DNA of 64,000 bases from Syntrophomonas sp. DTU019 (GTDB lineage Bacteria; Bacillota; Syntrophomonadia; Syntrophomonadales; Syntrophomonadaceae), in the NCBI GenBank assembly GCA_913757435.1, contig CAJYDM010000001.1, forward strand, positions 620,001 through 684,000, in the 5' to 3' direction. How positions within the stretch are numbered: the stretch's first letter is position 1; every line of letters begins with the position of its first letter. Below are positions 43,202 through 52,642 of this stretch, piece after piece. The translations under genes were made by a program, and so were the position numbers. The notes beneath the pieces were generated by a model. The model made no database searches. It saw only the letters and a program-made list of their open reading frames with translations, and was not told the origin of the DNA.

Positions 43202-44065
43202 TCAGGCATTTAAGGCTTGTAGCAACTCCCCCATTCGGCTTTCCATTACCTGCCTGCCCCGAGCGATGATCCAATCAGCCTTCTCTATATCCCCCAAACC
43301 AATATCGCCAACAGCGGGGAAAACCACCATATCAGCGTAAAGCTGCTCATCCATTACCGAGGTTTCATAGGACAGAATCTCCAGGCTGCGGGATACTATT
43401 GCAGGTATACCGCTTACCCCACTATAGTATTGCTCCTGGCCAAGATTGCTGGCCAGGATATACTCCGCGCCCATGGCTACTTGCACCCAGACTGGCACCA
43501 TACTGCGCAGTCCACCATCTACCATAAGCAGGTCGCCGTATTGATAAGGTTTAAAGGTGGCGGGAATAGCAGTACTGCATCTCACTGCTTCACTCAGAAG
43601 CGCCTGGCGCACTATCTTCACATGGCGCTTCCCGGTAGGGATGCGGCGATTGCAGAAAACCACCTCACTGCCACTGTTGATATCACAGGATATTATAGCG
43701 GTAGGCATTTGAGCCTGGTTCAAGCTCTTGCCTGCGGTCCATTTATAGATCAAACGCTCTAAACGGCGGCCTTTTATTAATCCCTGTAAGGGCCATTGCC
43801 TTCCGGGCAGCAACAGCCCGATCATATACATGATCAGCCCGCTGATATTATAGTCCAGATAGTCCTCCGGCTTTAGTTGTTTGACCATCCGGGCCATTTC
43901 GTCTGCTGTTATTCCACAGACATATAGAGCCGCCACAATGCTGCCTGCACTGGTGCCGGAGATGAACTGCGGCTTGACGCCGTGCTGCTCCAAAGCCTGT
44001 AATACGCCAATATGGGCAAGACCTCTTAAGCCCCCTCCCCCTAGAGCTAATCCCAGCTTTTTCAT
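43202..44065 (-). CDS. Patatin-like phospholipase (RssA/YchK type)
   Basis: The 287-residue protein (ATG 44065, AAGGAGTGG before it) shows the patatin oxyanion hole GGGGLRGLAHIGVLQALE at residues 8-25, the nucleophile elbow ISGTSAGSIVAALY (Ser about 41) and the dyad Asp in MVDGGLRSMVP. This is the YchK/RssA-type family of small bacterial patatins, presumably acting on membrane lipids. It is the first chromosomal gene next to the mobile module and is followed on the same strand by genes of unknown role. Confidence 0.85.
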   Translation of the reverse strand: MKKLGLALGGGGLRGLAHIGVLQALEQHGVKPQFISGTSAGSIVAALYVCGITADEMARMVKQLKPEDYLDYNISGLIMYMIGLLLPGRQWPLQGLIKGRRLERLIYKWTAGKSLNQAQMPTAIISCDINSGSEVVFCNRRIPTGKRHVKIVRQALLSEAVRCSTAIPATFKPYQYGDLLMVDGGLRSMVPVWVQVAMGAEYILASNLGQEQYYSGVSGIPAIVSRSLEILSYETSVMDEQLYADMVVFPAVGDIGLGDIEKADWIIARGRQVMESRMGELLQALNA

Positions 44066-44170
44066 ACTCCACTCCTTAAGTTGGCTTTTCTTTATTTCAG
44101 GCCCAACGCTCCCTAATGCCACGCAGCCAACCGGCAGTCTAGTAAGCAGACCCTGCTTACATGCTCAAAT

Positions 44171-44395
44171 TCAGCGGTTGCAGCGCATCACCGCATACTT
44201 GGATATATTGCGCATAATTTCATCGTTATCGCGCTGCAACTCATCCCAAAACTGAACATACTCATCACAAGCAGTGTCAGTACGGAACTCTTCTATGCAG
44301 TCAGCGATCTCCCGGTAACTTAGTAAAATCTGTTCCAGTCGGGCCCGCATGGCATTCTTGATGGGACGAGCAATTCTTTTCCGGATCGCAGACAT
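44171..44395 (-). CDS. Small helical protein, unknown function
   Basis: The 74-residue protein is basic and helical at its start (SAIRKRIARPIKNAMRARLEQILLSYREIADCIEEFRTD) and ends ELQRDNDEIMRNISKYAVMRCNR. No domain is recognised. It lies between the terminator of the next gene upstream and the patatin-like gene, on the same strand as both. Confidence 0.55.
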   Translation of the reverse strand: MSAIRKRIARPIKNAMRARLEQILLSYREIADCIEEFRTDTACDEYVQFWDELQRDNDEIMRNISKYAVMRCNR

Positions 44396-44415
44396 TTATT
44401 CCCTCCCAAAAACAA

Positions 44416-44438
44416 ATGCCCGGCCTTAGGCCGAGCAT
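44416..44438 (-). terminator. Intrinsic terminator after the 190-residue protein gene
   Basis: The stem ATGCCCGGCC / GGCCGAGCAT with a 3-base loop is followed by TTTGTTTTT on the minus strand, just past the stop codon at 44450. Confidence 0.8.
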
Positions 44439-44449
44439 CAACTATTTGG

Positions 44450-45022
44450 CTATTTGCACCCAAAGTCATCGGGTTCGATTTCGCCGTAGACTATTACATT
44501 GTGCATCTTGCCCAGTTTGTCAATGATGTCTACAAAAACCCTCAAGCAGATGGCAGTGCCATTGAGCGGTTGGGCCAGACTGGCCGGGTTGCTGGGATCT
44601 TCACTGTTGCCCAGTATCTCATAGTCGAAACTCCAATTTTTCAGGCATATCTCGGACTGGTCAACCTCTTCCCGGAATTCTTCAACACTCAGCGGGGGAT
44701 CGAATTCATCCAATTCAACAACCTGGTTGTAGCAATCAGTTACGGTGATGATCTGGTATTCAGTGCCCACGATCACGAACAAGATGACCTCGAATTCGAT
44801 AAAGATTTTCACTTTGTTGTAGCAGCTCAGGTCTTCATAAGCTTGAATGACCTTGACCTTGATATCCTCAACTGCACGAATTTTGCCGCCGACTTGTTCA
44901 TCAGGGACGCAAAAGATGGTGTCTAAGACCTTGACCTGTTTTTCGCAGAACTTGGCTTTGATTACCTGAGCCCATAAATCCAACATGCAACCTTCTGGAA
45001 ATTCACATTTCAGTTCAGCCAC
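44450..45022 (-). CDS. Unknown 190-residue protein, possible SPOCS/DUF3794-like
   Basis: The protein has a beta-rich core: AKFCEKQVKVLDTIFCVPDEQVGGKIRAVEDIKVKVIQAYEDLSCYNKVKIFIEFEVILFVIVGTEYQIITVTDCYNQVVELDEFDPP. Alternating strands of this kind recall the SPOCS/DUF3794 domain of spore-coat-type proteins, but the match is loose. It has seven cysteines and no signal peptide. It may be paralogous in layout to the 278-residue protein upstream (both have a strand pattern ending in a DPPI/DPPL turn). Function unknown. Confidence 0.6.
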   Translation of the reverse strand: MAELKCEFPEGCMLDLWAQVIKAKFCEKQVKVLDTIFCVPDEQVGGKIRAVEDIKVKVIQAYEDLSCYNKVKIFIEFEVILFVIVGTEYQIITVTDCYNQVVELDEFDPPLSVEEFREEVDQSEICLKNWSFDYEILGNSEDPSNPASLAQPLNGTAICLRVFVDIIDKLGKMHNVIVYGEIEPDDFGCK

Positions 45023-45147
45023 GATACTTTCCCTCCTTGGTTTTTCTTGTTTATTCTCTAGTTGTAACGAAATCTGACTTCAGCAAATTTCTAGGATATA
45101 CTATGAGGGAGGGTTTCAAAGTGTGATTATCGTGGCCAATGGATAAA

Positions 45148-45166
45148 AAATGCCCCAGAGGCATTT
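45148..45166 (-). terminator. Intrinsic terminator after the 278-residue protein gene
   Basis: The stem AAATGCC / GGCATTT (loop CCAGA) is followed on the minus strand by TTTATCC. It lies 26 bases after the stop at 45192. Confidence 0.75.
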
Positions 45167-45191
45167 ACTCCGAATTTATGATAGTAGGCGG

Positions 45192-46028
45192 TTAGCCCAG
45201 GGCAAAAAGCTGCTTGATTTTATCGCCGATGTGAAAGCGGCTGGAACCCAGGGTGGGCACGGTCTGCTTGGTTGGAGTTGCAGCTTTGGGCACTATTATG
45301 GCCTCTTTCTTTGCTAGCTTTTCCTGCAGGGCTTGAGCAGAGCGCCTGGACTGCAACAATTCGTGGAAAAGCTCCTGACTGCGCCCTTCGGCTTTGCGCA
45401 CCGCATTCTTCAATAAGCCCAGGTTCTTCTCATACAATATTATACGCTGGTTCAGGGCTGAATTGTCCTGCGCGAGGCGCTGTACCTCATTTTCCAGCTT
45501 ACTGATGGTTTCTAGTATAGCCATTCCTGGATAATAGGGCTCTGGATCAGGAAATGTCGGGTCCAGGTCCAATGGCGGACTCAATTCAATAGCCTCATTT
45601 TGCACCGCTAAAACGGTGTAAGCCAGGTTTAGGCGAACTTCAAGGGTGCATTCTTTCAGCTCCCCTTCGCAGCTTATTCTATCCACTTCGACAATCATCG
45701 CTGTGTCCAACTTAAAGGGGATGGGCGGATCAAACATATCCACCGACAGCCATTCTTTGAAGAGATCGTTAAAACTCAGCAGTTCCGGTTCACCATTCTC
45801 AGATAGCATCAAGGCCAGAATGACCACACTGATAAGGCTTTCCACATGCTTGCCGTGGCTGATAGCTTCGCAACTTTGGACTTTGACACGCAGGTCCGCA
45901 ATGGCATGATAAGACTGCTGGAGTTGATAGTAGCGCTTAAACTCGATGCTGCGAGGAGGATCTAATTCGGCTAAAATAACCGGAGACCAAATCTTTGGCA
46001 AGTCGAAAATGCTCCTTCCCGATGTCAA
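45192..46028 (-). CDS. Unknown protein with C-terminal coiled coil
   Basis: The 278-residue protein has a mixed N-terminal half (KRYYQLQQSYHAIADLRVKVQSCEAISHGKHVESLISVVILALML, then a beta-rich DTAMIVEVDRISCEGELKECTLEVRLNLAYTVLAVQ) and a long heptad coiled coil at about 172-245 (ETISKLENEVQRLAQDNSALNQRIILYEKNLGLLKNAVRKAEG). No family recognised. A spore-associated or structural role is imaginable from its neighbourhood. Confidence 0.6.
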   Translation of the reverse strand: MTSGRSIFDLPKIWSPVILAELDPPRSIEFKRYYQLQQSYHAIADLRVKVQSCEAISHGKHVESLISVVILALMLSENGEPELLSFNDLFKEWLSVDMFDPPIPFKLDTAMIVEVDRISCEGELKECTLEVRLNLAYTVLAVQNEAIELSPPLDLDPTFPDPEPYYPGMAILETISKLENEVQRLAQDNSALNQRIILYEKNLGLLKNAVRKAEGRSQELFHELLQSRRSAQALQEKLAKKEAIIVPKAATPTKQTVPTLGSSRFHIGDKIKQLFALG

Positions 46029-46092
46029 ATTTCTTTAGTCTATTTATATGGAGGGCATTTGTCAACTATGTCCTTAAGCTTACCCACAAAAA

Positions 46093-46115
46093 AAACTGCA
46101 CCTGTGGTGCAGTTT
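46093..46115 (-). terminator. Intrinsic terminator of veg
   Basis: The stem AAACTGCACC / GGTGCAGTTT (loop TGT) is followed on the minus strand by a run of eight T. It lies 14 bases after the veg stop codon. Confidence 0.85.
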
Positions 46116-46128
46116 AATAAGGCATCTT

Positions 46129-46407
46129 CTAGGGATTAGCCGAGGGAATTCTAAACTCTTCATCCCCGGTATCGTATACGAACAGTTCCACCGTCTCAGT
46201 CAAAACATCAGCATAGCTGTAGGATACTCTTCTCTCGATTTTCCTCTCATCCAGCTTGACCACAAAGATGTTAGGGTATATGGATTCTAAGATCCCTTCC
46301 CTCTCTATAATGCGGTTTCTGCCCCGGTTGGCCTTGAGGCGTATTTTACTGCCTACAAAAGACTCAAGATCCTTCTTGATGTCAGATATTGCCCTGGGAG
46401 AACTCAT
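46129..46407 (-). CDS. veg: Veg family protein (biofilm/veg, DUF1021)
   Basis: The 92-residue protein from the ATG at 46407 (AGGTGG 7 bases before) has the Veg pattern: AISDIKKDLESFVGSKIRLKANRGRNRIIEREGILESIYPNIFVVKLDE, then VSYSYADVLTETVEL. Veg is a small Tudor-like beta-barrel protein, conserved in Firmicutes, linked to biofilm formation and spore outgrowth. The position between the rsmA block and the spore genes is the same as in Bacillus. Confidence 0.9.
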   Translation of the reverse strand: MSSPRAISDIKKDLESFVGSKIRLKANRGRNRIIEREGILESIYPNIFVVKLDERKIERRVSYSYADVLTETVELFVYDTGDEEFRIPSANP

Positions 46408-46565
46408 ACTCATCCACCTGCTTTGCTCATTTATCATAATAATTGTATATCACAAAGCAGTCCTTGTCAATACTTGACCAATTAGTATATAAAAAAACCA
46501 CCTCTATGTCAACAAGTTATTTAGATTTTTATTTATCATCAGTTGGCACCTCAATAATGCCATTA

Positions 46566-47042
46566 TCAGTGCTTGGTATGCTTATCGGCCACCTTGCTGG
46601 CAGCACAGGCATTCGGTTTGATGCAGGCATCAAACCCACACCCCACCACCATCCCGGTGATCTCACGGATTAACTCCTTGGTCTCTCCATGAGTGCCGAT
46701 GTCGAGGTGGATCTCGACTTTCATATCCTCGTAGCCCTGGATTTTGAGCAGCTGCTCCAACTGGTCGGCCAGCTGCAGGCTCAATGAAGCCTCGTAAAAA
46801 ATCCTTTGACGCAGAGATTTTATACGCATCTCATAGGTCTTGTTGTAGTAATACCTGGCACCTTTGCCCTGACGATGTATAATTATAGCCGATACAAAGC
46901 ATGTATTAGCAACCCGGGGATGAGAATCACTGCCTACTATCAGCTTATAAGCATGGTTAAGGTCTTCGCTTATGTAGGCGAGAATATCCTCTACCACCTC
47001 GGAAAGTTCAAGTTGGCCTTTGCTGGGACTATAGAAAGACAT
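46566..47042 (-). CDS. YkuK-like RNase H-fold protein (DUF458)
   Basis: The 158-residue protein has YKLIVGSDSHPRVANTCFVSAIIIHRQGKGARYYYNKT (an RNase H-like first strand with Asp in GSDSH), a helix EASLSLQLADQLEQLL, and a second strand KVEIHLDIGTHGETKELIREITGMVVGCGFDACIKPNA. This is the DUF458/YkuK family. It abuts rsmA with no gap, so they are likely cotranscribed; Bacillus has yabG at the corresponding place. Confidence 0.85.
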   Translation of the reverse strand: MSFYSPSKGQLELSEVVEDILAYISEDLNHAYKLIVGSDSHPRVANTCFVSAIIIHRQGKGARYYYNKTYEMRIKSLRQRIFYEASLSLQLADQLEQLLKIQGYEDMKVEIHLDIGTHGETKELIREITGMVVGCGFDACIKPNACAASKVADKHTKH

Positions 47043-47903
47043 CTAATCTGCAACCCCCTGCACTGCAAAGCTTTCGACGATCCGTACGTATTGCTCCAAA
47101 AGTAGGTTTTCCGGTCTGGCTTCAAGGGCTATTCCTTCTCTATCCAAGATCAGGGCAACCTCCTCTTTGTTACGGAAAAAAAACCTGCTGCAATTATTGA
47201 GCATGGTTTTGCGGCGTTTTTGAAAACATGCCCTCATAAAGTCAAACAGCTTAGCCTCGTCGGCCACCTTAACCCTCTTCCCGGCAATCGGGGTCAATGA
47301 GACCACTGCCGACTCCACCTCCGGTCGAGGATAAAAACAATGTTTTGAAACGGTGGTGAGATACTCTACATCACAGTGATACCTGACGCTCAGTGTCAAA
47401 AGCCCGTAATCCTTACTCCCAGGTTTGGCCCGCAGACGCTCAGCGACCTCTTTTTGAATCATCAACACCGCCCGGGAGAGGCGCGGACAGGACTCCAACA
47501 AGGAGAATATTATCGGACTGGTTATATTATACGGTATATTACCGCACACCTTGAAAGAGGGTAATTCATCCAATTGAAAGGCTGCCTTTATTTGGGATTC
47601 AATGTCTACGGTCAGGACATCCGCAAACAACAGCTGGGCATTAGGCGTTCCCTTTAGGGCCTCACGCAATGGCATTTCCATGCCGCGGTCGATTTCAATA
47701 GCGAGCAGTTGCTGGCACCGACCTGCCAGGATAGGGGTCAAGGCCCCTAGTCCAGGCCCTATCTCAACCACATAATCATCAGGCTCTAAACGGCAATACT
47801 CAATTATTTTGCGGGCTATGTTTTCGTCGCTAAGGAAGTTCTGTCCCCATCTCTTGTGCGGCGCCAGGTGAAACTGGCTCAGCATCTGCCTTACATTGGC
47901 CAA
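47043..47903 (-). CDS. rsmA: 16S rRNA dimethyladenosine transferase RsmA/KsgA
   Basis: The 286-residue protein has HKRWGQNFLSDENIARKI at the start, the SAM motif VVEIGPGLGALT, motif IV NIPYNITSPIIF, and the C-terminal RRKTMLNN block. RsmA dimethylates A1518 and A1519 (E. coli numbering) of 16S rRNA. The order yabE, (spacer), rsmA, next to veg, matches the conserved origin-proximal block. Length is normal. Confidence 0.95.
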   Translation of the reverse strand: MANVRQMLSQFHLAPHKRWGQNFLSDENIARKIIEYCRLEPDDYVVEIGPGLGALTPILAGRCQQLLAIEIDRGMEMPLREALKGTPNAQLLFADVLTVDIESQIKAAFQLDELPSFKVCGNIPYNITSPIIFSLLESCPRLSRAVLMIQKEVAERLRAKPGSKDYGLLTLSVRYHCDVEYLTTVSKHCFYPRPEVESAVVSLTPIAGKRVKVADEAKLFDFMRACFQKRRKTMLNNCSRFFFRNKEEVALILDREGIALEARPENLLLEQYVRIVESFAVQGVAD

Positions 47904-48005
47904 TCGTTTGTTCTCCCATCCAAATACCCGTACCGGGACTTTTACACATTATACACCACGACTGGCAAAGCGGCTCAATATTTGGCCTGTGCCTTGCTGT
48001 GGGCT

Positions 48006-48518
48006 TTATGGTTGAGGATTATCCTTTTTTATCTGCTGGTTGATGGCGTTGACCTCATCCTTCATTGTCTGGAATGGCTTGCCATCAATCAAACCGGCAG
48101 CTACATCGTTAATTTTCTTCACCAGGTTGGGATCGGTTGTAACCAACACATGTGAAACCCGCTTATCAGACGCTTTTAGTTTATCTGCCACCTCCGCTTT
48201 GACTTGATCGGAATCACTTCCAGATTTGACGGTTATTCCCACCATGGCTACTATACCTTGAACCTGTGTCTGCCCCGGAGTGGGGCTGGGGGTTACAGCA
48301 TCGTTCTGCAACTGTTCACTCAAGACTACGGTAGCATTCTCAACTCCCTCAACCTGTTTGGCCTGTTTGGAAAGCCTATCCGATATCACCCGCCGGTCAC
48401 TGGTAGTGAGCCCGGTAGTCTCCGGCTGTGGCGCCTCCGGCTTTTGGGCAGGCTTCTGACAACCAGCGGCAACAGCCAGTAAGGCCAGACAAAGCACGAG
48501 TACAGTTATTCTTTTCAC
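48006..48518 (-). CDS. YhcN/YlaJ-type sporulation lipoprotein
   Basis: The 170-residue protein has a lipoprotein signal peptide (VLVLCLALLAVAAGC, Cys at about 20) and the YhcN/YlaJ domain: DRRVISDRLSKQAKQVEGVENATVVLSEQ...VQGIVAMVGITVKSGSDSDQVKAEVADKLKASDKRVSHVLVTTDPNLVKKINDVAAGLIDGKPFQTMKDEVNAI. Such lipoproteins are sporulation-linked in Bacillus. It is transcribed with or near yabE and rsmA. Confidence 0.85.
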   Translation of the reverse strand: MKRITVLVLCLALLAVAAGCQKPAQKPEAPQPETTGLTTSDRRVISDRLSKQAKQVEGVENATVVLSEQLQNDAVTPSPTPGQTQVQGIVAMVGITVKSGSDSDQVKAEVADKLKASDKRVSHVLVTTDPNLVKKINDVAAGLIDGKPFQTMKDEVNAINQQIKKDNPQP

Positions 48519-48589
48519 GTGAATTCCACCTCCATTATCAATATTTCTATTTTCTGGTCATTAGGCAGTTTTAACTCAAGTAAAATATG

Positions 48590-48623
48590 GCAAAAAATTA
48601 GGAGGGTTGCCCCTCCCTGTTTT
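48590..48623. terminator. Bidirectional terminator after yabE
   Basis: The stem GGAGGG / CCCTCC (48601-48606, 48611-48616, loop of 4) is followed by TAATTTTTT on the minus strand and by CTGTTTTTT on the plus strand. It ends the yabE transcript before the lipoprotein gene. Confidence 0.75.
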
Positions 48624-48628
48624 TTATT

Positions 48629-49588
48629 TTATTCCAGTATATACAGTTTGACATTGCGCACGCCCCATTTCATGCATTGGGCACGGTCTTCCATAAACAA
48701 ATCGATCCGATTGCCGCGAACCGCCCCTCCGGTGTCCCAGGCAGTAGCAAACCCGTAGCCTTCGATATACACACGGGAACCTATGGGAATTACTGAGGGA
48801 TCAACTGCGATAGTACCTACTGCCGGCACCGTTCCAGAGGCGGTGTTACGACCGGTGTAAGTATAAGCACTGGCCTGTGCATAGAGAGCTTGCTTAAAGT
48901 TCAAACGCAGGCTGCCACGAGAAACCGTGGTTATATTGCCTACCGCCACGATTCTATTTACAGGCTGTACCTTGGTTTGACTGTCGATGACCTCCCGTTT
49001 CACTTCCTGACCATTATGGTAAGTGATGCGCACCGTGTTCAGCACACGGCCATTCACTCCCCGGCGCAGGGTTTTGCTAAGGCCTTTTTCCAGAGTAGGG
49101 TCTTCGGTGCGTTCCTCTCCATAAGGCAGAATTGCTTCCTCTTGCACCTGTTGTTCCTCCACCCGGATAATTTCAATCTCCTGATCCGGTTGTGTCAGCT
49201 CACTGGCAATAGTTTTGATCAGATCCTTCTCACCGAGAGTAACCCCGGCTTCAGCAATAGCCTCTTTAATAGGCACCGGTGGGGTAATAATTTCTTTCTT
49301 CTGGCCATCAGCGATCACGAATACCCTGAATGCCCTGATCACATTTATATTGGTATTCTTTTGCACAGAGGCATCCAGTGCCGGTTGAACCAAATCATAT
49401 TCGCCGACCACGACACCATTATCCTTCAAAACCTGTTCCACAGTGCAATTGAAAAACACCGTATCTTTAATAATTTGGCCATCAGCCGCAATAGCCACCG
49501 GTTTCTGCAGGGCAAAGAACATGCTCACTACTAATATGAGCGCAAGCGAAATCCCCAGAAGCACATTAATGCTCTTTTTGCCGTTCAT
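48629..49588 (-). CDS. yabE: YabE-like G5/3D cell-wall protein (Rpf-like)
   Basis: The 319-residue protein (ATG at 49588, GGAGGAG before it) has one N-terminal membrane segment, two DUF348 repeats (VEQVLKDNGVVVGEYDLV and VPIKEAIAEAGVTLGEKDLI), a G5 domain (EILPYGEERTEDPTLEKG..RVLNTVRITYHNGQEV), and a C-terminal 3D domain (AYTYTGRNTASGTVPAVGTIAVDPSVIPIGSRVYIEGYGFATAWDTGGAVRGNRIDLFM) with three Asp. The 3D domain is a lytic-transglycosylase-like fold. In Bacillus it acts in cell wall remodelling. Confidence 0.9.
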   Translation of the reverse strand: MNGKKSINVLLGISLALILVVSMFFALQKPVAIAADGQIIKDTVFFNCTVEQVLKDNGVVVGEYDLVQPALDASVQKNTNINVIRAFRVFVIADGQKKEIITPPVPIKEAIAEAGVTLGEKDLIKTIASELTQPDQEIEIIRVEEQQVQEEAILPYGEERTEDPTLEKGLSKTLRRGVNGRVLNTVRITYHNGQEVKREVIDSQTKVQPVNRIVAVGNITTVSRGSLRLNFKQALYAQASAYTYTGRNTASGTVPAVGTIAVDPSVIPIGSRVYIEGYGFATAWDTGGAVRGNRIDLFMEDRAQCMKWGVRNVKLYILE

Positions 49589-49843
49589 ACAACGTTCTCC
49601 TCCCTTTCTCAAGGCTTTCCAGACTACTCCTTGAAAATGGACTCGAGGTACAATCCATTGTAAAGAAAGCCCGCTTTAAAGTCAACTTAAGTGGTTTGAT
49701 CTGGTTGTAATTACATTTTATTCCAGATGCAGTATTAGTTTGCTCCAGTTGACCCTATTTTATTCAATGTCGGGCAAAAACAATGCTGAAATGGCGGATG
49801 GGGTTAACGATATTAACCTCGAATTAAGCCGCATTTTATCGGC

Positions 49844-50629
49844 CTAATCCTTAAGGTTAAACAGTCGCGAGGCGTTCAGACTGGTTTGATAGGCGATTTC
49901 GGCGAGGCTCTTTTGCTTCAGGCGGGCTAATTTCTCCGCTATATGCCTGGTGTTGGCGGGTTCATTGCGTTTACCCCGTACGGGTTCGGGCGCCAGGTAG
50001 GGGCAGTCGGTTTCCACCAGAATGCGTTCCAGGGTAATGCGGGATGCTACTTCAACTGTTTTGCGGGCGTTTTTATAAGTCAGCGGACCCGCGAAGGATA
50101 TGTAAAATCCCGCTTTCATCAGTTCCATAGCCATGGGCAAATGCCCTGAATAGCAATGCATAACGCCCTGGTTCCGGCCGGCTTTTTCCTTTTTAATTAT
50201 ATCCATAACCTCCTGATGAGCATCACGGTCATGAATTACGATTGGTTTGTATAATTCCGCCGCTATTTTGATCTGTTCCACGAAGGCCTGGCGCTGCACA
50301 TCCCTGGGGGACAAATCGCGGTAGAAGTCCAGCCCGGTCTCCCCGATGGCAACTACTTTAGGATCCCGGGCTAGCGTATACAACTTGCTGATAACATCTG
50401 CAGTCAATGTTTTAGCATCATGAGGATGAACGCCAATGACCGCATATACCTGTTGATATTGGTGGGCTAAATCGACTGCCTCACAGGAGGTTTCGTAATC
50501 ATAACCGACACAGACAATCTTGCCGATATTAGCCGCCAGGGCTCTCTGCACGACCTGGTCCAGGTCTGCGCTGAATTGACGGTCCTGCAGATGGGCATGG
50601 CTGTCAATAAGCATTTCAGATTCTTTCAT
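49844..50629 (-). CDS. tatD: TatD-family metal-dependent deoxyribonuclease (YabD)
   Basis: The 261-residue protein has the TatD metal-binding motifs: LIDSHAHLQD at the start, VVAIGETGLDFYR, KPIVIHDRDAHQE, GVMHCYSGH, and ERILVETDCPYLAPEPVRGKRNEP. TatD enzymes are 3'-5' DNases of the amidohydrolase superfamily. The position next to metG matches Bacillus yabD. Length and motifs are complete. Confidence 0.95.
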   Translation of the reverse strand: MKESEMLIDSHAHLQDRQFSADLDQVVQRALAANIGKIVCVGYDYETSCEAVDLAHQYQQVYAVIGVHPHDAKTLTADVISKLYTLARDPKVVAIGETGLDFYRDLSPRDVQRQAFVEQIKIAAELYKPIVIHDRDAHQEVMDIIKKEKAGRNQGVMHCYSGHLPMAMELMKAGFYISFAGPLTYKNARKTVEVASRITLERILVETDCPYLAPEPVRGKRNEPANTRHIAEKLARLKQKSLAEIAYQTSLNASRLFNLKD

Positions 50630-50686
50630 TATGATTTACCTTTAGGTACAGTTCAATAAACACATATGCAACATTGTCAAAGCGGT

Positions 50687-52642
50687 CTATTTGACCCGGC
50701 TGCCGCTAGGCAGATCCTTGTTGATCATTAGCACTTCCAGGTTGCTATCGCCTTCAGCAGAAGCAGCCAGTATCATCCCTTCCGATAAGGTGCCCCGCAG
50801 TTTGGTGGGAGCAAGATTGGCCAAGAGAACGACCTTTTTGCCGATAAGCGCTTCAGGCTGGTAGGCTTTAGCTATTCCTGACACCACAGTATGTTGTTTT
50901 TCTCCCACCTGCAGCTTTAAGACCAGTAGTTTATCGGCTTTCTCCATTTTGTGGCATTCCACTACTTCAGCCACCCGGAGGTCGAGTCGGGCGAAATCCT
51001 CAATGCTGATCAGATCTTTATCCTTACTTGTGGGTTCCATCGGGGCTGCCTCGGCCTTCTCTGCAGCAGCCTGGTCGGCTGCAGTCGGTTCTTCCTGCAG
51101 GGTCTTCAAATCGATGCGCGGGAATAGGGCTGGGCCTTTGGCCACCCTGATTCCAGCAGGAGTAAGGCCCCATTGCCCCGCCATGGACCACTTCATTTTC
51201 TCGAGGTTGCTGAATAACGGGAGCTGCTCATGGACCCGCGTTGGCAGCGTAGGCATGGTGGGAGCCAGCAAAATAACCGCGATGCGTATGCTTTCGACCA
51301 GATTATAGAGCACCGTTCCCAGTCGACCAAGACTCCCCGCATCCTTAGCCAGACGCCAGGGTTCAGTTTCATCGATATACTTGTTGGCCCTGGCTACCAG
51401 TTTCATCACCGCCAGGATATATCCGGAGAAATCCAGTTTATCTAGTTTGGCGGTAGCTTCCTGATACGCCGTCTGTGCGCTCTGGCAAAGTTCTTGGTCG
51501 ATAGGCTCCGCCTGAATCGCTCCTGGAACAACGCTTTCAAAGTACCTGTTGACCATGGCAACGGTGCGGCTGATGAGATTGCCCAGGTCATTGGCCAGAT
51601 CTGAATTGATACGGGTTACCAGCATTTCCTCAGAATACATCCCGTCCTGTCCAAAGCTGAGCTCTTTTACCAGATAATAGCGTACTGCATCCACCCCGTA
51701 TTTGTTCACCAGGACACGGGGGTCGACCACATTGCCTTTAGATTTCGACATTTTGCCGCCCTCCAGCATTATCCATCCATGGGCGAAGACGGTTCGGGGC
51801 AGGGGCAGATCCAAGGCCATCAACATAATTGGCCATATTATGGCGTGAAATCGGATGATATCCTTGGCCATTAAATGCACATCAGCGGGCCAGAATCGCT
51901 GGAATTGTTCTTCATCCTGCAGATAACCGATGCCGCTGAGGTAGTTGATCAGGGCATCGAACCATACGTATACTACATGTTTGTTATTGAAAGGAACTGG
52001 AACGCCCCAGCTGAACGTGGTGCGGGAGACGCACAGATCCTCCAGACCGCTTTTAATAAAGTTAACGATCTCATTGCGGCGCGATTCGGGCTGTATAAAT
52101 TCGGGATGTGCCTCGATATGTTCCAAAAGACGCGGGGCATATTTGCCCATATTGAAGAAATAGCTCTCTTCCTGCAGCAATTCCACTGGTCTCCCACAAT
52201 CGGGGCAATTCCCCTCTACCAGTTGTCTCTCAGTGAAAAACGTCTCACAGGGAGTGCAGTACCAGCCTTCATATTGGGACAGGAAGATGTCCCCCTGCTG
52301 GTAGACCCGCTGGAATACCTTCTGTACCACCGCTTCGTGCCGTTTATCAGTAGTCCTGATGAAATCATTATGCGTGATGAGCATCGTATCCCACAGGGAT
52401 TTGATACCGGCAACGATCTCATCCACATACAATTGGGGTTCTTTGCCTTTTTCCCTGGCAACCTTCTCTATTTTTTGTCCATGCTCGTCCGTACCGGTTA
52501 GGTAGAATACTTCAAAACCCTGCATCCTCTTGAAGCGGGCTATACAGTCGGCTGCAACCGTAGTATAGGCATGCCCGATGTGAAGATTGTCGCTGGGATA
52601 ATAAATCGGAGTTGTGATATAGAACTGGTTCCTCTCTGCCAA
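50687..52642 (-). CDS. metG: Methionyl-tRNA synthetase
   Basis: The 651-residue class I synthetase starts at a TTG (52642) after GGAGGGTCC, and shows PSDNLHIGHAYTT (HIGH), a zinc finger YCTPCETFF...CPDCGRP, and KMSKSKGNVVDP (KMSKS). The C-terminal 110 residues are the tRNA-binding OB domain (DFARLDLRVAEVVECHKMEKADKLLVLKLQVG). No T-box leader was seen upstream. It charges initiator and elongator tRNA-Met. Divergent from abrB. Confidence 0.95.
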   Translation of the reverse strand: MAERNQFYITTPIYYPSDNLHIGHAYTTVAADCIARFKRMQGFEVFYLTGTDEHGQKIEKVAREKGKEPQLYVDEIVAGIKSLWDTMLITHNDFIRTTDKRHEAVVQKVFQRVYQQGDIFLSQYEGWYCTPCETFFTERQLVEGNCPDCGRPVELLQEESYFFNMGKYAPRLLEHIEAHPEFIQPESRRNEIVNFIKSGLEDLCVSRTTFSWGVPVPFNNKHVVYVWFDALINYLSGIGYLQDEEQFQRFWPADVHLMAKDIIRFHAIIWPIMLMALDLPLPRTVFAHGWIMLEGGKMSKSKGNVVDPRVLVNKYGVDAVRYYLVKELSFGQDGMYSEEMLVTRINSDLANDLGNLISRTVAMVNRYFESVVPGAIQAEPIDQELCQSAQTAYQEATAKLDKLDFSGYILAVMKLVARANKYIDETEPWRLAKDAGSLGRLGTVLYNLVESIRIAVILLAPTMPTLPTRVHEQLPLFSNLEKMKWSMAGQWGLTPAGIRVAKGPALFPRIDLKTLQEEPTAADQAAAEKAEAAPMEPTSKDKDLISIEDFARLDLRVAEVVECHKMEKADKLLVLKLQVGEKQHTVVSGIAKAYQPEALIGKKVVLLANLAPTKLRGTLSEGMILAASAEGDSNLEVLMINKDLPSGSRVK